The notes: generated from the sequence alone by a model not told the origin. DNA of 64,000 bases from Helianthus annuus (GCF_002127325.2 NC_035443.2:147260915-147324914), one strand, 5' to 3'. Positions 1-11,344 are shown, numbered from the stretch's first letter. Numbers and translations: made by a program.

Positions 1-393
1 TAGAGATCAAAATATATTATAATCTATTAAGATAATTAGTTGGTAATTGTTGATGGACCATATTACCCTTATTAACTAATTAGGGTTTCCTCCTGGGTGC
101 TTATATAAGGAGACTTATGTGGAGGTTAAGGGGTTACTCAGTTACACAATCAGACACCCTATTATTAGCCATAACATCATAATGTTCGACCTCCCTCTCC
201 TACAGCCGATACCCTTTTCGGTTTTCTTAGCCACCATCATTAGATTGCACCCTAAGGAGGAACCAGACCAAACTGACAACTATGTCAAACACTATTGCTG
301 CATCTACATCTGGATTCTCTGCTGGCCTGTACTGATGCAATCAAATGTATGTTTTCATGTTTTCCTTCATGTATAAACAGAACTGAACCAACA
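1..393 (+). mobile_element. 5' LTR of copia-type element (left end outside window)
   Basis: Direct repeat of 5965-6354, differing by eye at three substitutions and one 3-bp indel. The first ~62 bp of the LTR lie outside the window, judging from the 3' copy. It ends in ACA followed by the primer-binding site. A TATA box (TATATAAG, 102-109) fits the LTR promoter. Orientation is plus, shown by the PBS on its right and the PPT at 5892-5902. Confidence 0.9.
102..109 (+). promoter_or_regulatory. TATA box in copia LTR
   Basis: TATATAAG within the LTR, repeated at the equivalent place in the 3' copy (about 6066). It is a likely RNA polymerase II promoter element for the retrotransposon transcript. 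This is motif evidence only. Confidence 0.5.
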
Positions 394-395
394 TG

Positions 396-407
396 TGGTA
401 TCAGAGC
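396..407 (+). promoter_or_regulatory. Primer-binding site (initiator tRNA-Met)
   Basis: TGGTATCAGAGC two bases after the LTR end. This is the usual plant copia/Gypsy site complementary to the 3' end of initiator tRNA-Met, where minus-strand DNA synthesis starts. It fixes the element's orientation as plus. Confidence 0.9.
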
Positions 408-935
408 ATATGTTGATTAGTCAGTTCTGTTTTCGTATCCATAATTCTGGGATTGAAACTTGGAAAACGGATTTTTTGTAACTTTAAAACGGTGACAGCC
501 GGTTTCGAGTCATGAAGATCGACTCGAGATCTCTGTTTTCGGGAAAAGGATTAATTATATGTTCACTCGATTTCAACTGGGTTATGTTTTGACCGAAATC
601 TGTTTAGAAAAACTATTAAAATTCAGGTTTCGGGTTCCAGAATTTATGTTTTATGTTTTTTAGGGTTCATCATGTTCTTAGGAAAATTCGAAAATTCTAT
701 TATGTTTTGGAATGTTTTAGGATTAATGAGTGTTTTTTCCATGTTTGATCCAATTTTATTTTTTAAGTTTATTCGAAAACTGTTATTAGATAAACAGTTA
801 TAATTTTTGAAATATGCTGATAAAATTAGATCATCTTAAAACAGGAAATAATATCTCATAATCCCTTAGAATTCGAATTTTCAGTTATGCTTTCACATTC
901 ACAGCTGTTAACAGGAAGCTTCGAGATCATAAGAT

Positions 936-1345
936 TACGACTCGAGACCATCAGTCTCGACTCGAGACCATAAGGTCTCGACTCGAAATCATCAGGTCCT
1001 TAAACCTTCACAACTCGAGACCAACAGATCTCGACTCGAGACCATAAGGTCTCGACTCGAAATCATAAGGGCTCAAAGGTCTACAACTCGAGACAAAGGT
1101 CTCGACTCGAGACCATAACGTCATAACTCGAGACCATAAGGTTGCGACTCGAGACCATAACGTCATAACTCGAGACCATAAGGTTGCGACTCGAGACCGT
1201 GGTTGCGACTCGAGACCTCATCATGACTCGAGATCTCATAAGATATAGTAGTCGAGACCATGGTTCCGACTCGTGACAACAAGGTTGCGACTCGAGACCT
1301 CATAACTGACTCGAGATCTCATAACTCAGTCGAAACCTGACTCGA
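936..1345. repeat. CTCGAG-rich minisatellite in copia leader
   Basis: Tandem degenerate units of about 21 bp based on GACTCGAGACCATAAGGT, some paired into ~42-bp higher-order units. Each unit carries the palindrome CTCGAG or a one-base variant. It lies in the untranslated leader between the PBS and the decayed coding part. Confidence 0.8.
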
Positions 1346-1518
1346 AACCTCATTATTTTAGGCTGTTTAATGTGAACTATGATTTAGCTCGATCCGCGCT
1401 AACGGGTGGTTTGCTATTAAATGATTGGTTTTTGTAATTAATTAGTTAATTAATGAGGATCAAATAATGTTTTACAAAACCAAAATGGCTTAACTTGAAT
1501 GAGCTTCTGATGTATCAC

Positions 1519-1757
1519 TTCTGGCCAAAGCTGACTTGATACATCTACTTATCGTTCAAGTATTACGAAAGCCATGTTAAGTGTGCATCATAAACATGAA
1601 TGTCTTAATATCTGGCCAAAGCTGATTTAATTCCTTCATAGATGGCATACTTAACAAGTGCATAACTAAAGTGATTGTCTCAATTTCTGGCCAAAGCTGA
1701 TTTGTTACAACCACTTTGCACACATGCTTAAATGATTACACTTCTGGCCAAAGCTGT
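1519..1757 (+). repeat. Four spaced copies of CTGGCCAAAGCTG
   Basis: CTGGCCAAAGCTG or a one-base variant occurs at about 1521, 1612, 1686 and 1743, with shrinking spacers of 91, 74 and 57 bp. The flanks are only loosely alike. It could be a decayed gag-region tandem repeat or protein-binding sites; the function is unknown. Confidence 0.6.
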
Positions 1758-4689
1758 TTTGTCTTCGTTTAAGTAGAACTTTAAGTAGTCTATTATTTTG
1801 ATGTTAGTAATAGACATATCACTACCTCTTCACATAATGATCCTTATATTAATGATCCTCAATTAATTTTTTGTGATCATTTTGTCTGCGTTATTCTTAG
1901 TACCCATAATTTTTGCTCACTATATTTTTCTTCTATAAGTCTATATCTCATCCACTCTAATTTCTAAGCCTAAAATGTTTTGCTTTATTTAAAGTTTCTA
2001 TAAGAATTAGCTCTTAAATTAAATCCTTGATTATCTCTTAAGACACGATAACCCTATTGCTCTCTTCTGATAAGGCACTACAGAAGAAAAGTAGAGCATG
2101 ATGATTAGGATAAATCGAACATGATGTCTCTTATGATAATCAAGAACTCTCTAACATAATTGCTATCACTAAAGTTATTCCTGATTAAGTTTTTCCTAAG
2201 ACTAATCTATAATTGTGGAATAATCACTAGAACTCCTAAGGTGTATGTCTTCATTTAAAATTATAAATTATAAGGTTAAGTGGTATATGTGAATATATTA
2301 TAATGTACAATACCATGACCCATAAAGTTAAGGGCTTACGCATGGAAATAAGTACATTTTCCAGTACATTACATACTAAGTTTTCATTTGTACAATTTGA
2401 TGCATTATAAATCAGCTATAACACTCAAAAGTACCAAAGTATAATGAGTGTGTTGATAAGCAACATATGTACAAAGATATAAATGTTTGAAACTGGAAAA
2501 TAAGATGTTATTCACCTTACAACCACTAAAACCTTAAGAGAGGATTGTTCTAAGGTCCATAGACAAATTACAAGTGCTAATCCCAACGTTAAGGTTCTTC
2601 AAGGGAAAAATCTCACTGCATAATTATGTCATTAGACTAGGCATAAGCAACGAGACTATCCATTATTCTAACTTCCTAATGATAGTTAAGTCTGATAATG
2701 TTTTAATATTCCAATTAACACATGATTAGTTGACTCTAGTTCCATACGTTTCCTTACCAGAACTCGACAAATAACTAACACGAGAGTTAATGACAAAAAT
2801 TAAATGTTAAGGCTATAAGAGCCATAATAAGCAGTCTTCAAACAACGCTTTTCGATACCTTATATATTCTGATTAATCAGAATATAGTATCATAATTAAG
2901 CAAAGATATGAAGATTGTGAGGTTTGCATAGTCAACATAAAGTCACACTTACCGTAAACTCTCATTTTATTTGTTCTAAATATCTGGATAGAAACATTAC
3001 TAAGATGAAACTAGATGATACCTTACTTTTCACAACTTTTGTCATCATGCAAATGAGAATTTGACAAAAGGAAAATGAGACTTATAAATTTCATCCATTA
3101 GAACCAAAATTCATGAGAAATCATAACATGGTTAATGAGGATGATTTTTTCATCTAATCTCATTTTAAGTGATTTTAAATCATGACGTTAAAGCCCTAAA
3201 ATATGACTTGGCTTAAGGAATAAGCATGGGTCCATCATAAGTCATTCATTGACATTCGTGGAACTTATTCCAAATGGAATATTCAGACATAATTCATTTA
3301 TCATTGAACAGACTATTAACTTGTATCTAAATTTTGTCATATATGGCCCACGGTCTTAGAAGAAATTTATTCATACATATACTTTATAAGATTTCTATTA
3401 AAAATGTCCATAAGTTTCTTATGACATCTGGACGTTAAAGAAATCAAATAAAGTCTAACATATATGTGATAGGTTCCTACGTCACGTAGCTCATTGAAAC
3501 TTCTCTTGTAGCATTCTAGAGATATTAAAGATCAGTGGGAGCATTAAGTGTCTTAATAATAACTTGCAATAGTTGCAAGAGGTGGGGGAGTGAATCTTTT
3601 AAATTTACACCTCTTGTACAAGACATCGCTCCATCACGACATTGTTCTATCAAACCTTATCTCCTTAAATCTAATGCTACTCTTACAAAAGTTTCATTGT
3701 TGCCTAATTGTGGGCGCACTTAGATTTCTTACCTAAAATAACATAATCCTCAACAAGAGAAACTACAACGACTAACGTCATTAACTTGTTTCTCTATTAG
3801 AATTTGTTGGTCGTTACATATTGACCCTGCGCATGCTGAGTTCCTAAAAATTTCTAAGCTCGGTGGGAGCAGTCAAAGTCCTTATCATGATTTGCAAGGA
3901 ATACAAGAGGCGGGGGGAAGAGTGTCATTAAATTTCACTCTGAATTTTACTCCGATTACACCTCTTGTATACCATACTGCACCAACCCTTACAACTTAGA
4001 ATGAAAATGATAGCAACCTAACCAAGAGCTAATCCATAAAACTGAAACTTCTAATGAACCCAGTAATCAACTCAGGAGGTCATCTAGGTTTAAAAGCCTA
4101 CTAACTTTGATGATTACATAACCTCCCTAACTAAAGTTGAAATGGATTTTGGAAATGTTTAATGATCCTATCTCTTAAAATCAAGCTATTAGCGTACATC
4201 AATCCTCTGAATGGAATAAAACAGTTTTCTAGTAAAACTGATTTTATGTGTTCGTGTAATGTTTGGGATTTGATTGAATTACCTAAGAGTGTTCATAACT
4301 AAATAAAATCCTAATATAAGCGTTAAGACACAAAGAGGCATGATTGGTTATCAAAGGTTGTACTCAGGAAGAGATAAATTATTAAAGAATCTTTATTACA
4401 TATCTAACAAAAGATTTCTTTGAGGATCATCACTGTTCTAGTAGCTTATAATAGTTTAAAGCTACATTAGATGAACATTATAAACAATTTTCCCTAACAA
4501 ATGGCTGACACATTTACATGTTCATTAGATAACAACCTAAAGTTTCAAACTGAAGGTTAAAGAACACTTTATTTGTAAGCCAATAATATCCATGTATGGG
4601 TTAATTCAAACATCATAATGTGATGAAAAGCTAACGTAATTATTTTCATCAAGAATCAAGTGGATTAATGAACCTACCTCAAAATGAGT

Positions 4690-5560
4690 GGGAGCAACTA
4701 AGATAAACTTGTCTATATAGATGATATTCTTTTGACAAGTATATGTTACATAAGTCAAAGCATTGTTAACACAAACTTTGATATAATAGATCTCAGAGAT
4801 GTCTCTTATGTAATAGATATCATAACGTACCGAGATAGACCCAATGGGACATTAGTTTCGTTCCATAAGTTTAACATTTAATGGGTCCTTACATATGTAA
4901 CAAACAATACTGCTCTCCTTCAGAGGATAATATGGTAAATGAGATTATTTATCTATGCTTCATTAATTAGAAGCCTTATGTAAGTTTAAGTCTATACTCG
5001 TTTAGATATTACTCACATTGCAACACACTAGATATGTCTAGATTAATGTGTAGCATCTAATGGAGTATTACAATATCTTTAAAAGAAACGAGAGACTACA
5101 ATTTAAAGAAGAAGTGAGAATTAAAACCGGTTTATTACTCTAACTTTGTGATATTCAAAGATTATAAAATGTAATTTCGGGTATATCTTTATGTCAGCAG
5201 ACAAAACCTATTTCATGGAGGAGTCATAATGCACTGATATTAACAACCTAAGTTATAACGACATAATATAGTCACTAAATGTTGTTGGAAATTTATCAGT
5301 GGACTCATAAGTTTATTAACTCCATATAATTAATGTTTTGAAGAATTAGTGTGATAAAGTCAGCTACCATAACTCCTTGAACAGTAACAGTTCAAGAGGT
5401 ACTGCATTAAGTTTCGATACGCAATTAATTATTCGTTTATGAACGAATTGAGGAAACTAAGTTTTGTATCGAATACATTCATGATATGCTTAAGGATCCT
5501 ATAACTGAAGGGCTATTACCCATAAGTCTTATTAAGAGAGCTCATAGACGGGTATTAATT
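4690..5560 (+). pseudogene. Decayed copia reverse transcriptase / RNase H
   Basis: Short in-frame islands match the copia pol order. YIDDILLTS (4714-4740) is the RT active-site motif. FDIIDLRDVSYVI (from about 4777) follows as expected, then a TRLDITH-like block near 4996, GYIFMSADKT (from about 5178) of RNase H, and KDPITEGLLP (about 5492-5521) at the C-terminal tail. Stops and frameshifts separate the islands, so no enzyme can be made. Family placement rests on these motifs, seen by eye. Confidence 0.7.
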
Positions 5561-5891
5561 AATAGTCGTGCGCAATTGCATATCGTACTATGAATGACTA
5601 AGTATTAGTTAATTTTCCTCATCAGTTTGATTTTGTATGTCTCTAAGAATATGTCAAGCTAGCATAATGGCATATAGACAAATATAGTTACAAATCAAAC
5701 AAAGGGCTTACGTGTATTTTGATCATAACGATTAGGTTTTAAATTAAGGCTATAGTATGATTAATGGGGGTCCTGAGTCGCATAATGATTCAACGGCTGT
5801 ATTTCTCTGCTATAGTACTTGTTTAAGGCTAAAATGAGTGTTAACTCCTGATCAGGCTTATCTAATACTCATAGTAAATGATTACTCGGCT

Positions 5892-5902
5892 AAGTGGGAG
5901 AA
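5892..5902 (+). promoter_or_regulatory. Polypurine tract of copia element
   Basis: AAGTGGGAGAA directly before the 3' LTR (TGTAAG). It has the expected place and composition for plus-strand priming. Confidence 0.8.
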
Positions 5903-6354
5903 TGTAAGATTAAATATATTACGTATTAATATTTAATCTATAGCCATCATAATCATTTACATTATAGAGATCAAAATATATTATAACCTATTAAGATAAT
6001 TAGTTGGTAATTGTTGATGGACCATATTACCCTTATTAACTAATTAGGGTTTCCTCCTGGGTGCTTATATAAGGAGACTTATGTGGAGGTTAAGGGGTTA
6101 CTCAGTTACACAATCAGACACCCTATTAGCCATAACATCATAATGTTCGACCTCCCTCTCCTATAGCCGATACCCTTTTCGGTTTTCTTAGCCACCATCA
6201 TTAGATTGCACCCTAAGGAGGAACCAGACCAAACTGACAACTATGTCAAACACTATTGCTGCATCTACATCTGGATTCTCTGCTGGCCTGTACTGATGCA
6301 ATCAAAGGTATGTTTTCATGTTTTCCTTCATGTATAAACAGAACTGAACCAACA
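5903..6354 (+). mobile_element. 3' LTR of copia-type element
   Basis: A 452-bp repeat beginning TGTAAGATTA and ending CCAACA, i.e. TG...CA. It matches the 5' copy almost base for base. The five bases after it (CTTCG) should be half of the target-site duplication; the other half lies to the left of the window. Confidence 0.9.
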
Positions 6355-7110
6355 CTTCGTGTTCAGGTTATTTAGGAATTCACTAATTCGGGTTCGGATG
6401 ACTTCAGATTTTAGTCACAATCCTATTTAGAGAGTTTAGAAGTATATGGGAAAATTGAGTTATGGTGTGATTGGTTTTTGGTAAAACGGTGGGGGTGTGG
6501 GCTTGGGGACGACATCGGGAGATGAGGTGGTATCATGCCCGTTGGTGAGGTGAAGTTGATTTTGGGGAGTTGAAGAATGGATGTAGGATTAAAGAGGTGT
6601 AAAACGTTACATATTTTTTAAATGTGTTGAGCATTTAGGAAATATGTTGGTAGAAATAAAAAATAAAACATTTATTTAATTAAGATTATGTTGGTAATTT
6701 TAAGGTTTGATAACGATACGTTGTTGATAGTGGGGTGGGGCACTGGCTTCTGTTTTTTCCTTATGAGCGAATTTAAAAAAGTAGAAGATAAATTACAAAC
6801 TTGGTAGATATGATAAGATTTTTTTATTTGACCTTTTTCAATTAGGTCACCAGCATTTTAGTATTATAAAATTTAAAGGTTTTGAGTAGATTTATTTTTA
6901 TAAAACTGATCTATATAAAAAATTAGAAATTAATTTCTATCTTAGTTTATAAACATCCTTCGCCTTAATAGAAAAATTAACTTAGTTAATGGTTGGATAA
7001 AAATTTATAAAAATTATGTGACAAAGCTATTATTTTTTCATATAAAAATTGCATGTATATTCTTTTTTATTATATATGTAACAAAATTAATTAAATAAAA
7101 GAAATTTTAA
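6355..7110. other. Intergenic, no recognised feature
   Basis: AT-rich sequence with a short G-rich stretch near 6470-6560. No coding frame, terminal repeats or tandem arrays were recognised. Confidence 0.6.
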
Positions 7111-7328
7111 AGAGTTTGAATAAATTGCCAAAATCGTCCTTGTGGTTTTATATTTGTCAGTTTCATCCAAATATTCTCACCTTAACAGAAAAAATAAACT
7201 AAGTTAGTGGTTTGGATGAAAATGGCAAAAAGTTACAAACGTTGGGGGCAATTTAGTACAAAAGTGTCATTTTAGACGAAAATGACAAACCTGCCCAAAC
7301 CTCAGGGACGATTTTGGCAATTAACTCT
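7111..7328. mobile_element. MITE with ~30-bp terminal inverted repeats
   Basis: The left end AGAGTT(TGAATA)AATTGCCAAAATCGTCC pairs with the right end, whose reverse complement reads AGAGTTAATTGCCAAAATCG and onward, apart from a 6-bp insertion. The 218-bp interior is non-coding. Flanks AAATTTTAA and AAATATTTT could be a decayed 9-bp duplication, which would suit a Mutator-type MITE; the superfamily is a guess. Confidence 0.6.
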
Positions 7329-7594
7329 AAATATTTTTAATAAGTAACATTTTTAGACATATGGAGTTATAGCTTATGCTTTTTATCCTTTGGGAGTTTT
7401 CAAAAAATAAAAAAATAAAAAAAAGCCGTGACTTTTTACTGTTAACCCAAACGTTTTTACCTTTTACAATTTTAATCCCACATAATGTTTTATTTAATTT
7501 TAACCCAAAACTTTTCATTATTTGCAATTTAATCTCACCACTTTTTTACTTTCAACTTTTGTCACCCATACTTTTTATCTTTTCAAAATTCCGC

Positions 7595-7722
7595 TTTATG
7601 TTTCGTTCTAAATTTTTCAGCTTAATGCGGTGCAACGTACGTGTGTGGTTCAACGTTTTTATGTTTCGTTCAAAATTTTGCAAGTTAACACGGTGCAACA
7701 TACATGTGTGGTTCAACGTTCT
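7595..7722. repeat. Two-copy tandem repeat (~62 bp)
   Basis: The segment starting TTTATGTTTCGTTC and ending GTGGTTCAACGT is repeated once with about 85% identity by eye. A reading frame across it arises from the repeat and resembles no known protein. Confidence 0.7.
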
Positions 7723-7829
7723 TACTTCTATTATTCATGTTTGACAGATTCGTTGCAATGCGCAAGTCCTAGGTCAAGTCAATGTTGGTGTTCGCTGGCG
7801 GTGATGTGACATTGGTACTATATGACATG

Positions 7830-7866
7830 GTTTCACGCCCTGCCGCAACGCGTGGTGCTTAATTCT
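7830..7866 (+). mobile_element. Possible Helitron 3' end
   Basis: GCCGCAACGCGTGGTGC followed by TTAATTCTAGTT resembles the small GC-rich hairpin plus CTAGT that closes many plant Helitrons. The hairpin is imperfect, and no matching 5' end was found. Confidence 0.35.
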
Positions 7867-7883
7867 AGTTATAATTATTATTT

Positions 7884-8430
7884 AGGCGAATTGGAAATAA
7901 ATAATCTCACCTTCTCCATTTAGCCGATAATTATCCCAAGTCAGTTATTGGCCGATAATAATCTGAACTGGTTAATTTTTTTTTTTTTTTTTTTTGTAAA
8001 ATAGTCCGCCATTAAAATAGCTTAACGGAGTTAAGTTTTTTTCCGAATTACAAACCGATGTTCTAGGGCTTTTGATCAGAACAAGGATACGAGTCGATTG
8101 ATGTAAAACTTACCTCGAAATTGTGCTCGAAATGGCTTGATTTTTGTTAATTGGAAGTTTAAACACCCGAATTGAAGCACCGTTTTCGTGGGTTGGGGCA
8201 GTATTTCGAGTTAAGTTTTACATCAATCGACTCGTATCCTCGTTCTGATCAAAAGCCCTAAAACATCGGTTTGTAATTCGGAAAAAAACTTAACTCCGTT
8301 AAGCTATTTTAACGGCGGACTATTTTACAAAAAAAAATTGAATAGTTCGGATTATTATCGGCCAATAACTGACTTGGAATTATTATCGGCCAAATTGAGT
8401 TAGGTGGGATTATTTATTTCCAATTTGCCT
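7884..8430. mobile_element. Long foldback element
   Basis: Inverted arms at 7884-8123 and 8197-8430 pair over ~235 bp with a ~73-bp loop. Outer ends are AGGCGAATTGGAAATAAATA and its complement with one mismatch. The flanks share ATTATTT directly (7877-7883 and 8431-8437), a likely target duplication. It has no coding capacity. The arms include GGCCGATAATAAT-type blocks, also vaguely seen near 59090. It is a MULE-like or other foldback MITE; the class is uncertain. Confidence 0.7.
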
Positions 8431-8493
8431 ATTATTTATTTTAAATAATAGGAATACAACTAAAATAAAAAAAAGGAAGAAAGAACCTTAATT

Positions 8494-9040
8494 TTAAAAT
8501 ACAAAACATCGCAAATACAAATACAAATTCAAATAAAATAAACATAATTGAACTGAATCTTCCTCTGAGTCAGAACCCAACTCATCAGAATGATAACGCC
8601 AAACATGCTCTACAAAATCCACACGAAGGGCGTTATAAAGGTCATCAGAATGAATTTCTGTGTGATTTCGAAGCCTCTGCTCTTTGCTTATCGTACAAGG
8701 AGGTCGTGGAACGTCACCTTCATAGCTTTGGAATATAGCCATACCTTCATCCTCCAAAATCATATTATGTAGAATCAAGCAAGCGTAAATGACAACTCTT
8801 ATTTTTTTATTTTGCCCACATACGTGTTGGATTAAAGATGGTCACCCAATGCTTCTTTAGAACCGCAAATGCACGTACGATGTGTTTGTGTTTTCTTGTG
8901 GACTCTTGTTTTTTTGTGAAAAGTGTTCTTTCGTCGTCGTATGGGTATGAAATAAACCGGCTGTCCGACGGATTTCGTTCCAATGAATCGAAATCCTGTT
9001 GGCGGTACAACTTTTATTCCCCACACTAGCCCAAAACAAC
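8494..9040 (-). pseudogene. PIF/Harbinger transposase, C-terminal remnant
   Basis: Minus-strand fragments read in the order expected for the DDE-4 (PIF/Harbinger) transposase. ISYPYDDERTLFTKKQEST leads into VRAFAVLKKHWVTIFNPTRMW, close to the family's ERAFGVLKxRW block. A stop and frameshift near 8790-8807 follow, then ILHNMILEDEG (start of the 8494-8778 frame), the conserved HNMIxED motif holding the last catalytic acid. The N-terminal part and the first two catalytic acids are missing. Between 9040 and 9170 no transposase sequence remains. Certainly inactive; family assignment is fairly sure. Confidence 0.75.
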
Positions 9041-9171
9041 GCTCGAATCCGGTTCCAAAATTGTGTTTTAGTTTGATTGACGCCTACACAAAAAAGAAGT
9101 ACAAGTTATTTTTGAATTAACTAGTGTAAAAAATATAAAACGAATAAACGTGTTAGAATAAATAAAATAAT

Positions 9172-9488
9172 TTACCAACACGTGGATCTTCCGAGATGTA
9201 AACCCAAGCTCACGCTAACGCGCATTCTTCCTTGACCGTCCAACGCTTGTCCTTCGTCGTTGTGATCCCAATTACTCACCCACTTGTTCTTATTCTTGCG
9301 TGAGCGTTTTTTTGGTTGGGGTTCAGCTTCTGAATGTTTAGGGTCAATGGAAAGAACGATTGTTGTAAAGGGCTTGTGTTTCGGGTACCAACTGTGTTTG
9401 TGAATCGGATAAATCCCAACCACACCGCCCCATATTGTTCGTATGAGTCGAACTCGAACTAGGGTCGATAATCACCTCTTTGATCCAT
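9172..9488 (-). pseudogene. PIF/Harbinger ORF1 (Myb/SANT-like DNA-binding protein) remnant
   Basis: From an ATG at 9488 the minus strand gives a lysine-rich stretch (PKKRSRKNKNKW). In a neighbouring frame it gives RWTVKEECALA, a stop, then AWVYISEDPRVGK. This WT-EE-ALA-AW-SEDP pattern is that of the Myb/SANT-like (NAM-associated, GST-T3-like) protein that partners Harbinger transposases in plants, probably for DNA binding and nuclear import. At least one frameshift and several stops break it. It lies just upstream of the transposase remnant on the same strand. Upstream, 9500-9600 is AT-rich and could be its old promoter. Confidence 0.65.
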
Positions 9489-9499
9489 AATTTTTCTAA

Positions 9500-9995
9500 A
9501 ATTTGAAGTTGAAGAATATAAAAAGTTTGAGAGGAGAATATATTTTAGAGTGATGGGGTTTGAGTAATAAAATGTGGGGTTTATATAAGTGTTTAATATT
9601 ATTTTAGTGGGTTTTTTTTAGTATATTTACCAAAATAGTGTTTCCTAAAAAGTATTTATCAAATTAGTGTTTTTTTTTTAATTTATTTTGAATTTATCTT
9701 TTATACTCTAACCAACATAATTGATCCTTTTATATACTTTTTTCCAGTTCTTCTATTATCTATTTATTATTTTTATTATACTTTTTGTGTTTTTATTCAT
9801 TCAAACTGTTTTTTTTATCATAATGGTTTTTTTTACCAACTCATTAATTCTTTTCTTTCAGTTTTCTTTCAATCAAACTATCTCAAATATGAACTGTAAG
9901 AATCATCCCAATTAATTATAAACAATGAAATAAAACAGAGGAAATTAACATGTTCGTTTGATAATGACATAGGAAATCTGCTTAAAATTCAAGAT
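9500..9995. other. AT-rich intergenic, no recognised feature
   Basis: Poly-T-rich sequence. The plus-strand frame at 9721-9915 is a hydrophobic artefact of T-rich DNA, not a recognisable protein. Confidence 0.6.
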
Positions 9996-10270
9996 GATAC
10001 AAAAACAACTTCATATATATACTTTCACTAGGTTATTACCCGGGATTGCTTCCCGTGCTCGGAAAACTTAGTTATATTAATTATTATTTCTTATTAATAC
10101 GACCTCATTACATCGACCCACTTTATTATTTCTTATTGATACAAAAACAACTTCATATATATACTTTCACTAGGTTATTACCCGGGATTGCTTCCCGGGC
10201 TCGGGAAACTTAGTTATATTAATTATTATTTCTTATTAATACGACCTCATTACATCGACCCACTTTCTTA
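9996..10270 (-). repeat. Tandem duplication (142 bp) carrying two Helitron-like 3' ends
   Basis: Two copies offset by exactly 142 bp. Read on the minus strand, each carries a hairpin CCCGGGAAGCAATCCCGGG (perfect in the right copy, one change in the left), TAATAAC, then CTAGT. That is the layout of a Helitron 3' terminus: hairpin then CTRR. No helicase gene or 5' end was seen, so these would be non-autonomous ends. Confidence 0.55.
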
Positions 10271-10762
10271 TCAATAGGCGGTTGAGTTTTATCTCAAATA
10301 GGTCAAATTAATATAAAATTATATTTAGAAACGTTAATTTATAAAATTATAATAATATGATCAACAAATATGGCCTTTGAACACCAATATCTGTTCCGAT
10401 AATACTTGATATTCGTTCAATATCAGTTTCATCTATTGTAGTAATGGTATGATACCAACACTCAGTAAATATAGCCTACAGAACCAAAAAAAACTTTATA
10501 TCGGATACGACTACGTATTCAACATATTTTATACTGGAATGTCGAGTCCGTTAAAAAAACTAATGAACCCATGTTATCTTAGCAAAATCAAATTAGTAAA
10601 AAAAAGTTAACTTGTAAAAAACTTATATTATATATTTATAAGGAGTTGGAAAATGAAAATTCCAAAAAAATAATAATACAGTTACACCTTTATGCAACTG
10701 GTGGAGATGGGTTACCTTCCCCTTTGTAGATAGTCTTGAAACTCCACCCAAGATCATGTAAG
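10271..10762. other. AT-rich host flank of the MULE
   Basis: No gene recognised. It carries the left copy of the MULE target duplication at its right edge (TTTGATAA, 10763-10770). Confidence 0.5.
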
Positions 10763-10770
10763 TTTGATAA

Positions 10771-11123
10771 GGGTGTGCCTATTGGCACACTAAAGTGTCT
10801 ATTGGCACACCAAACCCTAGCAAAATCAGGGTAGCGTATAGGGTTAACCCTATACGCTGCGTATTGACCTATACGCAGCGTAGATAAACCATAGATCTTA
10901 GTGCCTGATAACCAATCATTGCACAGAAAACAAGGTGTGTCTACGCTGCGTATAGGTTAATACGCAGCGTATAAGGTTAACCTTATACGCTGCGTATTGA
11001 CCTATACGCAGCGTAGACAAAACATCTGCAAATTTGGGGTCATTTTGGTAGGTTTGAAGTATCAAATTTTTGCCAGGTTTATATACGCTGCGTATAGGTC
11101 AATACGCAGCGTATATAACCTTC
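10771..11123. repeat. Left terminal region of MULE with palindrome array
   Basis: After the terminal repeat come eight copies of TACGCTGCGTA/TACGCAGCGTA in four inverted pairs: 10853/10872, 10942/10961, 10986/11005 and 11094/11113. The two members of a pair start 19 bp apart, so each pair can fold as an 11-bp stem with an 8-nt loop. These may be transposase-binding sites, by analogy with subterminal repeats in other DNA transposons. Confidence 0.8.
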
Positions 11124-11344
11124 CTGAATTTTATATGCACAACAGAATATGTTAAACTTCCAGAACTTTATCTATACAACAGAACATGTTAAACTTCCAG
11201 AATTTTATATAACCTGCCAGAATTTTATATGTACACCATAGTATATAACATTTCAGAATATGTTAAACCGTTTACACCAAAAGTTTGATATATACAAGAA
11301 AAGTTTGTGCATATATAACAAAATGATAAAATGATAAAATACTA

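Larger units (their letters stand above)
394..5902 (+). mobile_element. Internal region of non-autonomous copia-type element
   Basis: About 5.5 kb between the two LTRs with no long reading frame. The 5' part holds a minisatellite and a spaced 13-bp repeat. The 3' part holds relics of copia reverse transcriptase and RNase H, full of stops. Two related segments near 3530-3640 and 3855-3975 both read GTGGGAGCA, then an imperfect direct copy, so an internal duplication is likely. With near-identical LTRs, this looks like a defective element copied recently by enzymes from another element. The rest of 1760-4690 shows nothing more that I can name. Confidence 0.75.
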
